Shown in pieces: positions 1 to 8,311 of a stretch of DNA of 40,410 bases. The notes beneath the pieces are model-generated. The model did no database searches. It was not told where the DNA came from and was given only the letters and a program-made list of their open reading frames with translations. The DNA comes from a virus. A program made the position numbers and the translations under genes. The DNA is taken from the IMG/VR virus record IMGVR_UViG_3300027759_000174, positions 1 through 40,410 of that record. The stretch is one strand, 5' to 3'. Position 1 is the first letter of the stretch. Each line of letters starts with the position of its first letter.

Positions 1-73
1 TTGTTTTTGCCTTTTTTATACGCCACTCGCCGATTGTTTTTGCCTTTTTTATACGCCACTCGCCGATTGTTTT
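1..73. repeat. 33-bp tandem repeat array, left end
   Basis: Two copies of a 33-bp unit (core gccttttttatacgccactc) start at 9 and 42 after a partial copy. Bases 1-19 equal bases 40392-40410, so this array continues the one at the right end. The unit is 11 codons long and stays open in several frames, but no frame shows a convincing gene start. Confidence 0.9.
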
Positions 74-127
74 CTTTTTCTTTTTTTTCTGTTCTTCTTG
101 GCGCAGAAACAAAAAGCTATAGCAAAC

Positions 128-475
128 ATGAATCATCATTTAGCAATCAAACTTGAAGAAACGTATACACATGCGCACAAACAAATAGAATTCGGCAAAG
201 CCGTATTAAATATTTTAGATAGCATTGATTTCACGCCGCGCCTGACTTCCATAAACAATGAGCATTTTTATACTGCTGAAGAACTAGAAAAAATACTAAA
301 AATCAAGCACAACAAAAAAGATCAATTTCAAGAATTTCTGAATACTTGTGGCGAACCAAAAAGAATAGGCATCACCTATTATTATTCGCTGGCTGATTTA
401 GTTAAATATTTACCAAGCGACAGACTCGGATTGGCAAGCCTTACATACTATTGCGATGAAGCAGGTGTGAAATGA
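128..475 (+). CDS. Small HTH/excisionase-like protein, paralogue of next gene
   Basis: This unknown 115-residue protein opens the early operon. Its middle (FYTAEELEKIL, then a gap, then TYYYSLADLVKYL) resembles the winged helix-turn-helix layout of excisionase/AlpA-type proteins, where an N-terminal helix pair is followed by a beta wing and a closing helix. The same pattern recurs in the next gene, so the two are probably diverged tandem duplicates. The stop overlaps the next start as ATGA, which indicates translational coupling. The frame also opens at a TTG at 98. I prefer the ATG at 128, although neither start has a clear ribosome binding site. A DNA-binding or regulatory role is inferred from shape only. 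Confidence 0.6.
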   Translation: MNHHLAIKLEETYTHAHKQIEFGKAVLNILDSIDFTPRLTSINNEHFYTAEELEKILKIKHNKKDQFQEFLNTCGEPKRIGITYYYSLADLVKYLPSDRLGLASLTYYCDEAGVK

Positions 476-789
476 AATTAGCAGAACTTAAACTAAAAGT
501 AAAAAACTTAGCAACAATAAAGCATTTTATTTACGACCACGTTTTGAGCAATAATAGTGCTTTAAACAAAGAACCATTAATCGTTCAAGAGTATCTTTAT
601 GCTGAGGAAGAATTGCTAAAAGTTTTAAACATTGATCCCAAATATGAAGATGAATTTTTAAATTTTCACGAGCTAGAATTAGCGGCGATCAAAGTAAACG
701 ATACTCAATATTATTCATTTTTGAAGCTAATCCAAAACCACGAATTCATGGATAAAATATCTTCGATGACAACTTTTGCCGAAAAGTAG
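472..789 (+). CDS. Small HTH-like protein, paralogue of preceding gene
   Basis: This 105-residue protein has unknown function. It repeats the core of its upstream neighbour: YAEEELLKVLNI, an acidic linker ending in F-x-x-F, and then TQYYSFLKLI. That supports origin by tandem duplication followed by strong divergence. It starts inside the upstream stop (ATGA) and ends three bases before the primase-helicase start, so all three are probably translated from one message. No enzymatic motif is visible. A regulator or replication accessory factor is possible, but this is inference from position. Confidence 0.6.
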   Translation: MKLAELKLKVKNLATIKHFIYDHVLSNNSALNKEPLIVQEYLYAEEELLKVLNIDPKYEDEFLNFHELELAAIKVNDTQYYSFLKLIQNHEFMDKISSMTTFAEK

Positions 790-792
790 AAA

Positions 793-3021
793 ATGGACGT
801 TTCTCAAAATCTCATTAGTTTTTGTAAATTTAGCAACGTGCGCAGTAACACGCCTATGATCTACGAATGGTCGTTGCTTGATTTTGCAGAATCTATGAGA
901 AACCCAACAATTGTTGATAAAAAAGAAAAACGCGCTGAACTTCTTAGTATGAATATTTACAAAGAAAATACTCAGCGCGGAAAAGTGAATGTAATTAGCT
1001 TGACTGCTGCAACTTTCGATTTTGACAATACCCAAAATGTGAAAATCAAATTAACAGATTTTTTGCAGAAGTTAAAAAGTTTGAATTTAGTTCATATCTA
1101 TTACAGCACTTGGTCAAATACCGCCGAATGCAACAGGTGGCGTGTGATTTTTCCATTCTCAACGCCTGTCCCTGCTGAAAACTGGCCTGATGACTTGCAC
1201 AACAGAATCGTTGATCTGTTAGGCGGCGAAACCGGGCTTGACACCGCCTCAAGCAAAGATGTTGCCAGAATGTGGTTCGCACCTTGCAAACGTGCTGATC
1301 AACCATATGAATTCGGTTTTTGTATGGATGGGGAATTTTTAGACCCTCATACGCTGCCACAGACAGCCGAAACGATATCGACCGCTACAATCATAACAGA
1401 ACACACCAATACTCTCTCAGAGCGCGTATATGAGGCTTTAAACCGCATTGACGCAAGTTGTGACTATCACACGTGGATTGAGATGGGCATGGCCTTGCAA
1501 AAAGAGTTCGGTGAGGCTGGTTTTAGAAAATGGGACGCTTGGTCATCAAAATCTCGCAAATACAAAGGAGTTGCCGATTTAGAAAATCGCTGGAAAAGTT
1601 TTAGCCCCACGGGCGCAAAAGGCATTGGCAGTATATTTTTTGAAGCAAAGAAAAATGGCTACCAAAACACTAAAAAAGAAAAAATATACGAAGCACCGCT
1701 TGAATCAGAAGAGGAGGTTGAAAGCGATGAATTGGTAGATCCAATTCAAAAATGCATTAGTGATATCGAACCATTTGCAGTTACTGATATTTTTGATTTT
1801 CCAAACACTGTCTTGCGAGAACTTTTTGAGTGGATCCAATCAGCAGCACCACTACCTCAAGCTATTTTTTCTTTAAGTACCGCCATTTCTTTGTTAGCGT
1901 TTTTGAAAAAACACGCGGTGATAAGCTCTACAGGTTTGCGCACAAACCTATATATTTTAACGATTGGCGCAAGCCGTTCGGGCAAAAACAATGGGCTAAA
2001 CTGTATTCACCAAGCACTTGATGCAGTCGGCAACAAAGATCTGGCTATATCTTCTTTTGGATCCGCTCAAGGCCTAGTCAAACAACTCAGCGAGAAAGAA
2101 GGCGTGGCATACTGGGTGCAAGACGAGATCACGCATGTTTTTAAAAGTTTTCAAAATAGAAACGCTGGCACCCACGAAACAAAATTAGAACAAAAAATAC
2201 TAACTTTGTATAATTGTTCCTTTCAAACTTCAGACCGGATCAAAAATGAAAAAGTCTCAGTTGTAGACAACCCATATCTCAATATTTACGGAACCACCAC
2301 AGAAAATATCATCGATTACTTGAATCCAGAATCAGCAGTTAGCGGCTTGTTAGCGCGTTTCTTGGTGTTCTGGTTGAAACCAGACGCGCCAACCGCTCTA
2401 TATAATTACAAACTAGACAAAGCGTTACCAGTAGCGTTGCTATCAAAATTAAAAATCATCAACGCCGATAAAGGCAACAAGCCCGTATATTTTGATGAAC
2501 AAGCAAAAGAGTGGTTTGCAAATTTTTGTAATCAAACTCAAAAAAACCAACGGGAATTGTGTTTAGCATCAGCCAAAGTCGATAGCTTGGTAGGAAATTT
2601 ACCGGAGCAAACAATTAAATTAGCTTTAATCGCAACAATTAGCTCACAAATGGTCGAAGTCACAGGTGAAAATTTTAAAAGTGAGTATCAATCAGCAACC
2701 ATAATAACTTTAAAAGATATTCAATGGGCGGCCAGTATTGCTGTCCACTGTTTTAAAAATAATATCGAATTGGCAGGACTTTTAACGGAGAACAAAAACG
2801 AAAAATTAATAAACCAAATTGTGAAATTTTTACAATCCAAAAAAAATAAATGGGTAAGACGGTCAGACATTTGCAAATTAATTCGATATGCGCTAAACGT
2901 CCGCCAACTAGACGACTTGTTGCAACCATTAGTCGAATCTTATCAAATTTTGCGCAAGGAAACCGCCAAAGGTGGCGGCGTTATTTACCAAGACAGAGCA
3001 ACAAAAAAAGGAAAAAAATGA
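793..3021 (+). CDS. Primase-helicase: prim-pol domain, PriCT-2, DUF3987 ATPase
   Basis: A 742-residue replication protein. The N-terminal third looks like an archaeo-eukaryotic primase/polymerase: DFDN at about 76-79 gives the metal-binding D-x-D pair, and a later C-N-R-W-R-V-I-F-P-F segment fits the nucleotide-binding strand. Residues about 211-290 match PriCT-2 (YHTWIEMGMAL, then RKWDAWS, then W-K-S-F). The C-terminal half matches DUF3987 helicase-like ATPases, with Walker A GASRSGKN near 391-399 and a Walker B-like hydrophobic stretch ending in QDE. A small winged-helix-like tail follows. It probably primes and unwinds phage DNA on its own. The stop overlaps the next start (ATGA), so the ATPase is coupled to it. 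Confidence 0.88.
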   Translation: MDVSQNLISFCKFSNVRSNTPMIYEWSLLDFAESMRNPTIVDKKEKRAELLSMNIYKENTQRGKVNVISLTAATFDFDNTQNVKIKLTDFLQKLKSLNLVHIYYSTWSNTAECNRWRVIFPFSTPVPAENWPDDLHNRIVDLLGGETGLDTASSKDVARMWFAPCKRADQPYEFGFCMDGEFLDPHTLPQTAETISTATIITEHTNTLSERVYEALNRIDASCDYHTWIEMGMALQKEFGEAGFRKWDAWSSKSRKYKGVADLENRWKSFSPTGAKGIGSIFFEAKKNGYQNTKKEKIYEAPLESEEEVESDELVDPIQKCISDIEPFAVTDIFDFPNTVLRELFEWIQSAAPLPQAIFSLSTAISLLAFLKKHAVISSTGLRTNLYILTIGASRSGKNNGLNCIHQALDAVGNKDLAISSFGSAQGLVKQLSEKEGVAYWVQDEITHVFKSFQNRNAGTHETKLEQKILTLYNCSFQTSDRIKNEKVSVVDNPYLNIYGTTTENIIDYLNPESAVSGLLARFLVFWLKPDAPTALYNYKLDKALPVALLSKLKIINADKGNKPVYFDEQAKEWFANFCNQTQKNQRELCLASAKVDSLVGNLPEQTIKLALIATISSQMVEVTGENFKSEYQSATIITLKDIQWAASIAVHCFKNNIELAGLLTENKNEKLINQIVKFLQSKKNKWVRRSDICKLIRYALNVRQLDDLLQPLVESYQILRKETAKGGGVIYQDRATKKGKK

Positions 3022-3848
3022 CCAAAATTGATTTAAAAAATGTGGCACCAAAAGTCGTATACGTTCCACCAAAAATTCTTCTATACGGCCGCAACGGTAT
3101 TGGGAAAAGCACCTTTGCACTAAAAGCTCCAAGTCCTATTTTTGTGGATTTAGATGAAAACATTTATGAGCTGCCATGCACCAGCAATAAAACTCTAAAA
3201 ATACCAATAAACAACTACGATGATGTAATTAATTTTTTAGGCGTTTTGTTTAATCAAGATCACGATTTCAAAACTGTGGTGATAGATTCACTCAGTAGTT
3301 TAGAAAAACTAATCATGGACAAAGCTGTTAAAACCACCAACGGGATCACAAGTTTTGCTGATTTTAACTACGGGAAAGGTCATTTGAAAACGATGTGTTT
3401 TTGGGAGGATTTTTTTCAAAAAATCAAAAATCTTTGGAAATACAAAAAAATGATTGTAATTTTTTTGGCGCATCATAAAGAAAAAAAAGAAGAAAATTTA
3501 ACGGGTGCAAGTTACAGCCAATATCAAATTAATTTGCAAGATAGAGCCTCTGAGTTGTTGCGCAATTGGTGTTCGTGCGTCTTGTTTGCCGACGACGAAG
3601 TGATCATCGGGGATGAAAAATCAAAAACACTTAACTCAACAAGAATCATTAGAACAGACGGCGGTTTAACGTTCCTTGCTAAAAACACCTACAAACTACC
3701 ACCAAAAATCTCTTTAGATTGGGACGAACTAGCACAGCATGTTCAAAAATACTACCAGCAATTTAATTACCCGACTGAGCCTACAAACATCACAAAACAA
3801 GAACTACAAGAAGAACTAAAAACTGAACAAACCGAAAAAGGAAAATAA
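3018..3848 (+). CDS. RecA-like AAA_24 ATPase, Sak4-like recombinase
   Basis: A 276-residue P-loop ATPase of the phage nucleotide-binding (AAA_24) type that includes Sak4 single-strand annealing recombinases. Walker A is YGRNGIGKST near residue 23-32. Walker B is the hydrophobic strand ending VVIDSLSSLE. A later strand ending in AHHKEKK resembles the sensor/L1 region of the RecA fold. The start is set by the ATGA overlap with the primase stop and the AAAAGGAAA ribosome binding site; a longer frame opening at 2850 runs inside the primase gene and is not used. It is followed two bases later by a DUF669-like gene and then a nuclease, a usual grouping for phage recombination. Confidence 0.85.
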   Translation: MTKIDLKNVAPKVVYVPPKILLYGRNGIGKSTFALKAPSPIFVDLDENIYELPCTSNKTLKIPINNYDDVINFLGVLFNQDHDFKTVVIDSLSSLEKLIMDKAVKTTNGITSFADFNYGKGHLKTMCFWEDFFQKIKNLWKYKKMIVIFLAHHKEKKEENLTGASYSQYQINLQDRASELLRNWCSCVLFADDEVIIGDEKSKTLNSTRIIRTDGGLTFLAKNTYKLPPKISLDWDELAQHVQKYYQQFNYPTEPTNITKQELQEELKTEQTEKGK

Positions 3849-3849
3849 T

Positions 3850-4245
3850 ATGACTATAATTACTTTTAATATTTCACAAGATGAACAAAAAAAAGCTATA
3901 GATAGCGGTTTTTTTGCTGCCGAAATTACTAACGTTGAAACGCCCAATTACAACAACGAATTATATGTAAGTTTAACATGGGAGTTCAACAAGACTTCGC
4001 TAAAAGACAAACTCAAATTGTGGGCAAGCGATCCAAAAGAAAAAAAACGCGCTGAAGAAAAGCTAAAAAACATATGTGCGGCTTGCGATATTAGCTTTCC
4101 CAATGTTTCGGAAAACAAAGCTCGTATGGATATCGATGTTTTCAAAGGTCGGCAAGCTGAAATTGAAATAGCCCACTATGGCGAAAAACAAAGTCCATAC
4201 GTCAAAAATTACAAAAAAATAACACATGATTTTAGTGAATTTTAA
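3850..4245 (+). CDS. DUF669-like ssDNA-binding/recombination accessory protein
   Basis: This 131-residue protein matches the general pattern of DUF669 proteins encoded next to Sak4-type ATPases: a beta-rich N-terminus (GFFAAEITNVE), then a conserved W-E-F strand, a helical middle with C-A-A-C-D-I and a final strand pair (EIEIAHYGEK, SPYVKNYKK). DUF669 proteins are thought to bind single-stranded DNA like an SSB. The role here comes from context plus fold pattern, not a catalytic motif. Its last bases overlap the nuclease start (TAATGG). Confidence 0.6.
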   Translation: MTIITFNISQDEQKKAIDSGFFAAEITNVETPNYNNELYVSLTWEFNKTSLKDKLKLWASDPKEKKRAEEKLKNICAACDISFPNVSENKARMDIDVFKGRQAEIEIAHYGEKQSPYVKNYKKITHDFSEF

Positions 4246-4946
4246 TGGCTTTTGAAAATTTGCAAGGAAAAATATTGGCTCACTACGCGAGTCATGCGGA
4301 AGGTAAAACCCGTGGCTATATAGGAGCATCAATGCTGGGGCATGCTTGCGAACGCCGTATTTGGCTCGAATGGAATGGGGCGAAAATACCGCCCCAAGAT
4401 CCCGAAAAATTAGGCAGTCGTCAAGAAAAATTTGATCGCGGCAGGCACGAAGAAGAGCGTCTGATTAAAGCTCTGCAAGGAGCTGGCTATTTGGTTCTCG
4501 ATCGTCAGGGAGCTTTTTCAGTGCTAAATGGAAATTTCCAAGGTCATATTGACGGAATAATACTCGATGAAGATGGGAAAAAATATGTTTTAGAAATCAA
4601 GTCTGCTAACGAAAGAAATTTTACAGCACTGCAAAAAAAAGGAATCGAGGCCGCTTTCCCTGGTTATTATTTACAATGTCAGATGTATATGCATTTTTTG
4701 AAAATCCCGCAATGTCTCTTTCTAGTAGTTAACAAAAACAATGGCGAAATATACAAAGCGGTCTTTAGCGAAAACGAGGCGGTGATTAGTAAGGGCATGG
4801 CAAAATTAAACAAAATCATTAGCCATGGTCAAGATATGCCAGCACGATTGCCGGCAGATGCAGCAGGCGTGCCAACAATTGTACCATGTCAATATTGTGA
4901 GTTTTTTAATTTTTGCTGGACTCAAAAAAGGAAAGCCAATGACTAA
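4245..4946 (+). CDS. Cas4/RecB-like PD-(D/E)XK exonuclease with Fe-S cysteines
   Basis: This 233-residue nuclease of the RecB/Cas4 type probably resects DNA ends for the neighbouring annealing ATPase. The PD-(D/E)XK core is visible as GHIDGIILDEDG followed by VLEIKSAN (D and E-x-K) near residues 98-121, and then YYLQCQMYMHFL, which holds the conserved Q of motif QxxxY. One cysteine near the N-terminus (HACERRIW) and three near the C-terminus (CQYCEFFNFC) form the four-cysteine arrangement known to hold a 4Fe-4S cluster in Cas4 and AddB nucleases. No CRISPR array or other cas gene is present, so this is a phage recombination nuclease. The gene overlaps the resolvase by 8 bp. Confidence 0.85.
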   Translation: MAFENLQGKILAHYASHAEGKTRGYIGASMLGHACERRIWLEWNGAKIPPQDPEKLGSRQEKFDRGRHEEERLIKALQGAGYLVLDRQGAFSVLNGNFQGHIDGIILDEDGKKYVLEIKSANERNFTALQKKGIEAAFPGYYLQCQMYMHFLKIPQCLFLVVNKNNGEIYKAVFSENEAVISKGMAKLNKIISHGQDMPARLPADAAGVPTIVPCQYCEFFNFCWTQKRKAND

Positions 4947-5418
4947 AATTCTAGCACTTGATCTTGGCACAAATACTGGCTGGGCTTTGTTTCAGCCAAA
5001 CGAGAGCAATGATGGGTACCAGGTGTTCAGCGGTACGATTAACCTGAAGAATGATCGGTTCCAAGGTGGAGGCATGCGGTTTTTACGTTTTCGTAATTGG
5101 TTAGATGACATCAATTACCAAAAAGACGTTTCAAGTGTTTATTTTGAAGAGGTCAGGCGTCATATCGGCACAGATGCTGCCCATGTCTATGGTGGGTTTC
5201 TCGCTACTCTAACTTCATGGTGTGAAGACCGCAAATTACCATATCAAGGCGTGCCAGTATCTCACATTAAACTGCATGCAACTGGCAAAGGCAATGCCAG
5301 TAAGCAAGAAGTCATCAAAGCTATGGAAACCATAGGCTATCAACCCAAAGACGATAACGAAGCCGATGCGCTGGCTTTGTTGGAACTTATAATTAAACAA
5401 AACAAAAAAGGAAAATAG
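4939..5418 (+). CDS. RuvC-like Holliday junction resolvase
   Basis: A 159-residue RuvC-fold endonuclease. The acidic catalytic residues are visible: D8 in LALDLGTNTGW, E70 in VYFEEV, and D139 and D143 in the DDNEADA motif. The basic segment HIKLHATGKGNASK before the last acidic motif is typical of phage RuvC homologues. It probably resolves branched DNA before packaging. I chose the ATG at 4939 because the catalytic strand begins four residues later and a GGAAAG site lies just upstream; a longer frame from 4825 lies inside the nuclease gene. The last 17 codons recur at the end of the next small ORF. Confidence 0.87.
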   Translation: MTKILALDLGTNTGWALFQPNESNDGYQVFSGTINLKNDRFQGGGMRFLRFRNWLDDINYQKDVSSVYFEEVRRHIGTDAAHVYGGFLATLTSWCEDRKLPYQGVPVSHIKLHATGKGNASKQEVIKAMETIGYQPKDDNEADALALLELIIKQNKKGK

Positions 5419-5423
5419 AGATA

Positions 5424-5621
5424 ATGTGTTTGCTGTGTGGAAGTATGAGGTGTTGGGATATGTCAGACTGCGACAACGGAGGAAAAGATTTTTACGATCT
5501 TCATGGGTATTACCCAGAAGACAGAGAACGCCAAAAAGCAAGCCAAGATGCACTGGCTTTGTTGGAATTAATCATTAAAAAAAGGAAAAATAATGGCGAT
5601 ATTAGTCACAAAAGCATTTGA
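5424..5621 (+). CDS. Small Cys-rich ORF ending in a copy of the RuvC C-terminus
   Basis: This 65-residue frame starts MCLLCGSMRCWDMSDC, which is rich in Cys-x2-Cys-like spacing and suggests metal binding. It ends with DALALLELIIKK, nearly the same as the C-terminus of the resolvase just upstream (DALALLELIIKQ). The DNA of that tail, including the A-rich GGAAAA ribosome binding site, is duplicated. The gene therefore looks like a chimera made when the 3' end of the resolvase gene plus the intergenic leader was copied. It overlaps the next gene by 29 bp. Whether it makes a protein is uncertain. Confidence 0.5.
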   Translation: MCLLCGSMRCWDMSDCDNGGKDFYDLHGYYPEDRERQKASQDALALLELIIKKRKNNGDISHKSI

Positions 5622-6144
5622 AACATTTTTAGAAAAAGCTGCTAATTTTAAAAATTTAAATGATTTTTTTGATACGCACGATTACAACTCAGATTTACCT
5701 GAAATATTTATGAAGTCGGATTGTTTGCAAACCGCTTTGATCAACAACAAAACTCAAAAAATCAAAGAACATTTGCTAAAACTAGACGAAAAAGCATTTT
5801 TCCCCGAAGAAGTGGTGCAAAATTTGATAGCAATAGTCAGACCATTAGTGCTGACTTCTAAAGAGCTTAGAGAAAAATTGTACCATTATTATTGTAAACT
5901 GGCAGAACAAGAAAAATTTGATTTAATTTTAAAACTAAACATGCTGATCAAAGAAAAAAGAAATCACGCCAGATGCCCAATCATTTTGCATCTCGGAACT
6001 TTGGGGCTAACAAATGTGCAAATCGAAAAAGAAGAAGCTGAAAACATTAAAAAAATAGAAGAACTGACCGCTAAGCATAAAAAACACAAAAAAGTATGTG
6101 AAGAAATAATAAAAGAAGTAAATTCACTTCTTGGCATTAGATAA
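5593..6144 (+). CDS. Unknown 183-aa helical protein
   Basis: I do not recognise this gene. The product is mostly helical and charged. An N-terminal part contains FLEKAANFKNLNDFF, the middle is rich in leucine and lysine, and a C-terminal coiled coil (about 137-175) has runs of Glu and Lys. It has an AAAAAAGGAAAAATA ribosome binding site identical in style to the other early genes and lies between the resolvase and the methyltransferase. The stop codon touches the apparent start of the methyltransferase frame. An early replication or host-takeover factor is possible, but no motif supports a specific role. Confidence 0.6.
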   Translation: MAILVTKAFETFLEKAANFKNLNDFFDTHDYNSDLPEIFMKSDCLQTALINNKTQKIKEHLLKLDEKAFFPEEVVQNLIAIVRPLVLTSKELREKLYHYYCKLAEQEKFDLILKLNMLIKEKRNHARCPIILHLGTLGLTNVQIEKEEAENIKKIEELTAKHKKHKKVCEEIIKEVNSLLGIR

Positions 6145-7133
6145 TTAAACTGAAACATACGCTAAAATGCGTTGATTTATTTGCTGGTTGTGGTGGAATG
6201 TCCAGAGGTTTTGAAGATGCTGGATTTGAAGTTCTAGCATCCCTGGACAATTGGAAGCCTGCTATAAATGTTTATAAAAAAAACTTTAAACATCCTATAT
6301 ATGAACAGGATCTTTCTAATGAAGCAGAAAGTATTGCTATAGTATCTAAATACGCACCTCAAATAATAATGGGTGGCCCTCCATGTCAAGATTTCTCTAG
6401 CGCAGGAAAGCGAGATGAAACATTGGGTAGAGCAGATTTAACATACTCATTCGCAAATATAGTATGCGCTATACGTCCTCAATATTTCATAATGGAAAAT
6501 GTAGACAGAATAAGAAAGAGTGCAATTCTAAAAACAGTTACAGATCAATTTGAAACAGCTGGTTATGGTCTTAGTGCTGTTATATTAGATGCTTCATATT
6601 GCGGAGTTCCTCAAGCAAGAACTAGATTTTTCCTAATTGGGGAGTTAGGAGGAGAGAACAATATTTTTCTTCCAGAACTTGCGTCTATGCTCAACAAAAA
6701 ACCTATGACTATAAGAGATTACTTAGGTAATAGCTTAGATATAGAATATTATTATAGGCATCCAAGAAATTATAGTAGGAGAGGTGTTTTTAGTATTGAT
6801 GAACCAAGTCCAACGGTTCGTGGAGTGAATCGGCCTGTTCCTAAAGGATATAGCAAGCATAGTGGCGATCCTGAAAATATACCCATTAGTCAGCTAAGAC
6901 CTTTAACTACTATTGAACGCAGCTATTTACAAACCTTCCCTAAAAATTTTATTTTTGAAGGAACAAAGACAAACCTAGAGCAAATGATTGGAAATGCAGT
7001 TCCTATTAATTTAGCAAAATTTGTTGCATTAGCTTTAAAAAAGCATATTGAAAATGCCACATTAGAAGAAATTCAAGATCTAGGGTGGGAAAAATACATA
7101 ACAGGAAATTATGTTGACTTTGAGTGTGTTTAA
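6144..7133 (+). CDS. Orphan C5 cytosine DNA methyltransferase
   Basis: A DNA cytosine-5 methyltransferase with all main motifs in order: I DLFAGCGGMSRGF (SAM binding), IV GGPPCQDFS (catalytic Cys), VI MENVD, VIII QARTRFFLIG, and X GNAVPINLA. The recognition domain lies between VIII and IX. The first ATG (6198) falls inside motif I, which would delete the SAM-binding loop. The frame is open back to 6141, so the real start must be non-standard: ATT at 6144 (overlapping the upstream TAA) or CTG at 6150. I chose 6144 as the longest plausible start. No restriction enzyme gene is nearby, so it probably protects phage DNA or marks it epigenetically. Confidence 0.88.
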   Translation: MKLKHTLKCVDLFAGCGGMSRGFEDAGFEVLASLDNWKPAINVYKKNFKHPIYEQDLSNEAESIAIVSKYAPQIIMGGPPCQDFSSAGKRDETLGRADLTYSFANIVCAIRPQYFIMENVDRIRKSAILKTVTDQFETAGYGLSAVILDASYCGVPQARTRFFLIGELGGENNIFLPELASMLNKKPMTIRDYLGNSLDIEYYYRHPRNYSRRGVFSIDEPSPTVRGVNRPVPKGYSKHSGDPENIPISQLRPLTTIERSYLQTFPKNFIFEGTKTNLEQMIGNAVPINLAKFVALALKKHIENATLEEIQDLGWEKYITGNYVDFECV

Positions 7134-7167
7134 CGTGATTTTGTAAAGATAGCTATGGTGTGTCACT

Positions 7168-7830
7168 TTAAATTTTGTAGCCAAGACCCATTGTAAAGCG
7201 GTGTTGTGTTGCACCGGTTTTTTGTTCATTAAAGGCTATATCGCTTCTCATTTTGACTTTGCAAACATAGCTATACTCAGGACGCAAGAAAACGTGGTTG
7301 TTCAAATATATATCTGTTCCCACAGAAGGTGAAAAAACAACGCTTCTTTTTTCTGTTTTAGTGACTTCGTTAATGCCTGGCGTCATTCCAGCTGGTATCT
7401 TGTAATCTGATTTTAGCACCCACTCGCTGTATTCAAGTCCTAAGCCCAAAAACACCATAGTCTGTGGTGAAACAACGTAACCAAAACGAAGTTTCGCACC
7501 TATATTGCCAGCGTTTTTTAGTGAAACTTTGCAAAATGGAGTATCTGCAAAAAATATCTTGTTGTCTACAAGATTTCGAAAAACTTCACCGCCAATGTAC
7601 ACGCTTTTACCAACACCTACCCCATAGCCTGCAAACAAACCACCAAGCCAAGACTGAGAGCCGTATTTAACGCGGTTTTTGTTAGCTGTTACCTGAAATG
7701 TATTTTGAGTGGTGTTGATACCAGCCTGCACGCCAGTGTAGAAACCACTGAATTTTGATGCAATGGTTTCTGTTGGTGTAGTTGCATTTAATGCCGTAGC
7801 TGCTAATGCAAACATGATATATTTTTTCAT
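7168..7830 (-). CDS. Outer-membrane beta-barrel protein (OMP_b-brl type)
   Basis: This 220-residue protein has an N-terminal signal peptide (MKKYIMFALAATALNA) followed by SGFYTGVQAGINTTQNTF, the usual first strand of small alphaproteobacterial porin-like barrels. Alternating hydrophobic strands with Gly-Tyr pairs (LFAGYGVGVG, KLRFGYVVS, FLRPEYSYV) continue to the end, which closes as RFTMGLGYKI, a typical last strand. It would sit in the host outer membrane and could change surface recognition, including superinfection. Convergent with the methyltransferase gene and downstream of the heptad-repeat operon. No clear Shine-Dalgarno sequence precedes it, only an AT-rich leader. Confidence 0.8.
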   Translation of the reverse strand: MKKYIMFALAATALNATTPTETIASKFSGFYTGVQAGINTTQNTFQVTANKNRVKYGSQSWLGGLFAGYGVGVGKSVYIGGEVFRNLVDNKIFFADTPFCKVSLKNAGNIGAKLRFGYVVSPQTMVFLGLGLEYSEWVLKSDYKIPAGMTPGINEVTKTEKRSVVFSPSVGTDIYLNNHVFLRPEYSYVCKVKMRSDIAFNEQKTGATQHRFTMGLGYKI

Positions 7831-7880
7831 TTTGACTTTAAAAAATTAAACAATTAAACATTTGTACCACAAACGAAAAA

Positions 7881-8099
7881 CTATGGCAAAAATTCTTCAT
7901 CATGCTTAGCTCGACTAACCTTGACCAAGTTTTCGGCTGCTTCATAGGCTTTAATCATGGCTTCGCCATACTCACTCCGCAACTCTAGATATTTTTTTTC
8001 AGTAACGTCAACAAATTTGCACTGCGCTATCTTCACGAGAGACCTACCAATATCAAATATGCATTCGTTTAGTATATATTTAGCTTCTTCTATAGTCAT
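7881..8099 (-). CDS. Unknown 72-aa helical protein, end of heptad operon
   Basis: This short helical protein begins MTIEEAKYILNECIFDIG and contains YGEAMIKAYEAAENLVK, one turn of the Tyr-x-Ala-Ala pattern seen in the genes upstream. Its ATG overlaps the stop of the preceding gene (ATGA), so it belongs to the same polycistronic unit. Function unknown; it may be an ancestral relative of the repeat family or an unrelated partner. No cysteine or metal motif pattern stands out. Confidence 0.6.
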   Translation of the reverse strand: MTIEEAKYILNECIFDIGRSLVKIAQCKFVDVTEKKYLELRSEYGEAMIKAYEAAENLVKVSRAKHDEEFLP

Positions 8100-8311
8100 A
8101 CCAACAACTCCCTGAGATTTAAATCGTTAATTTCTGAGTGCAACCAGTCTCTAGTGTTCTGGTATATGTTCAACTCTATCTCAGAAAAGTTGCCATACTT
8201 AATTTTTTCTCTCAAATGATTGTCAAGATTAAAAATTAAAATTTGCATTTGAGACGCCTTTAAAGCCATTACCGCTCCTTCACTTGAATCGAATTCTAAC
8301 GTTACTTTCAT
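8096..8311 (-). CDS. Unknown 71-aa protein
   Basis: A small protein starting MKVTLEFDSSEGAVMALKAS. It is predicted to be one beta strand followed by helices (ILIFNLDNHLREKIKYG, TRDWLHSEINDLNL). I chose the start at 8311 because it sits in an ATGA overlap with the upstream gene and has an AGGAGAATTAAA leader; a longer frame to 8428 runs inside the upstream gene. This strand-then-amphipathic-helix form is common in small phage proteins of unknown role. It is coupled at both ends to its neighbours. Confidence 0.6.
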   Translation of the reverse strand: MKVTLEFDSSEGAVMALKASQMQILIFNLDNHLREKIKYGNFSEIELNIYQNTRDWLHSEINDLNLRELLV

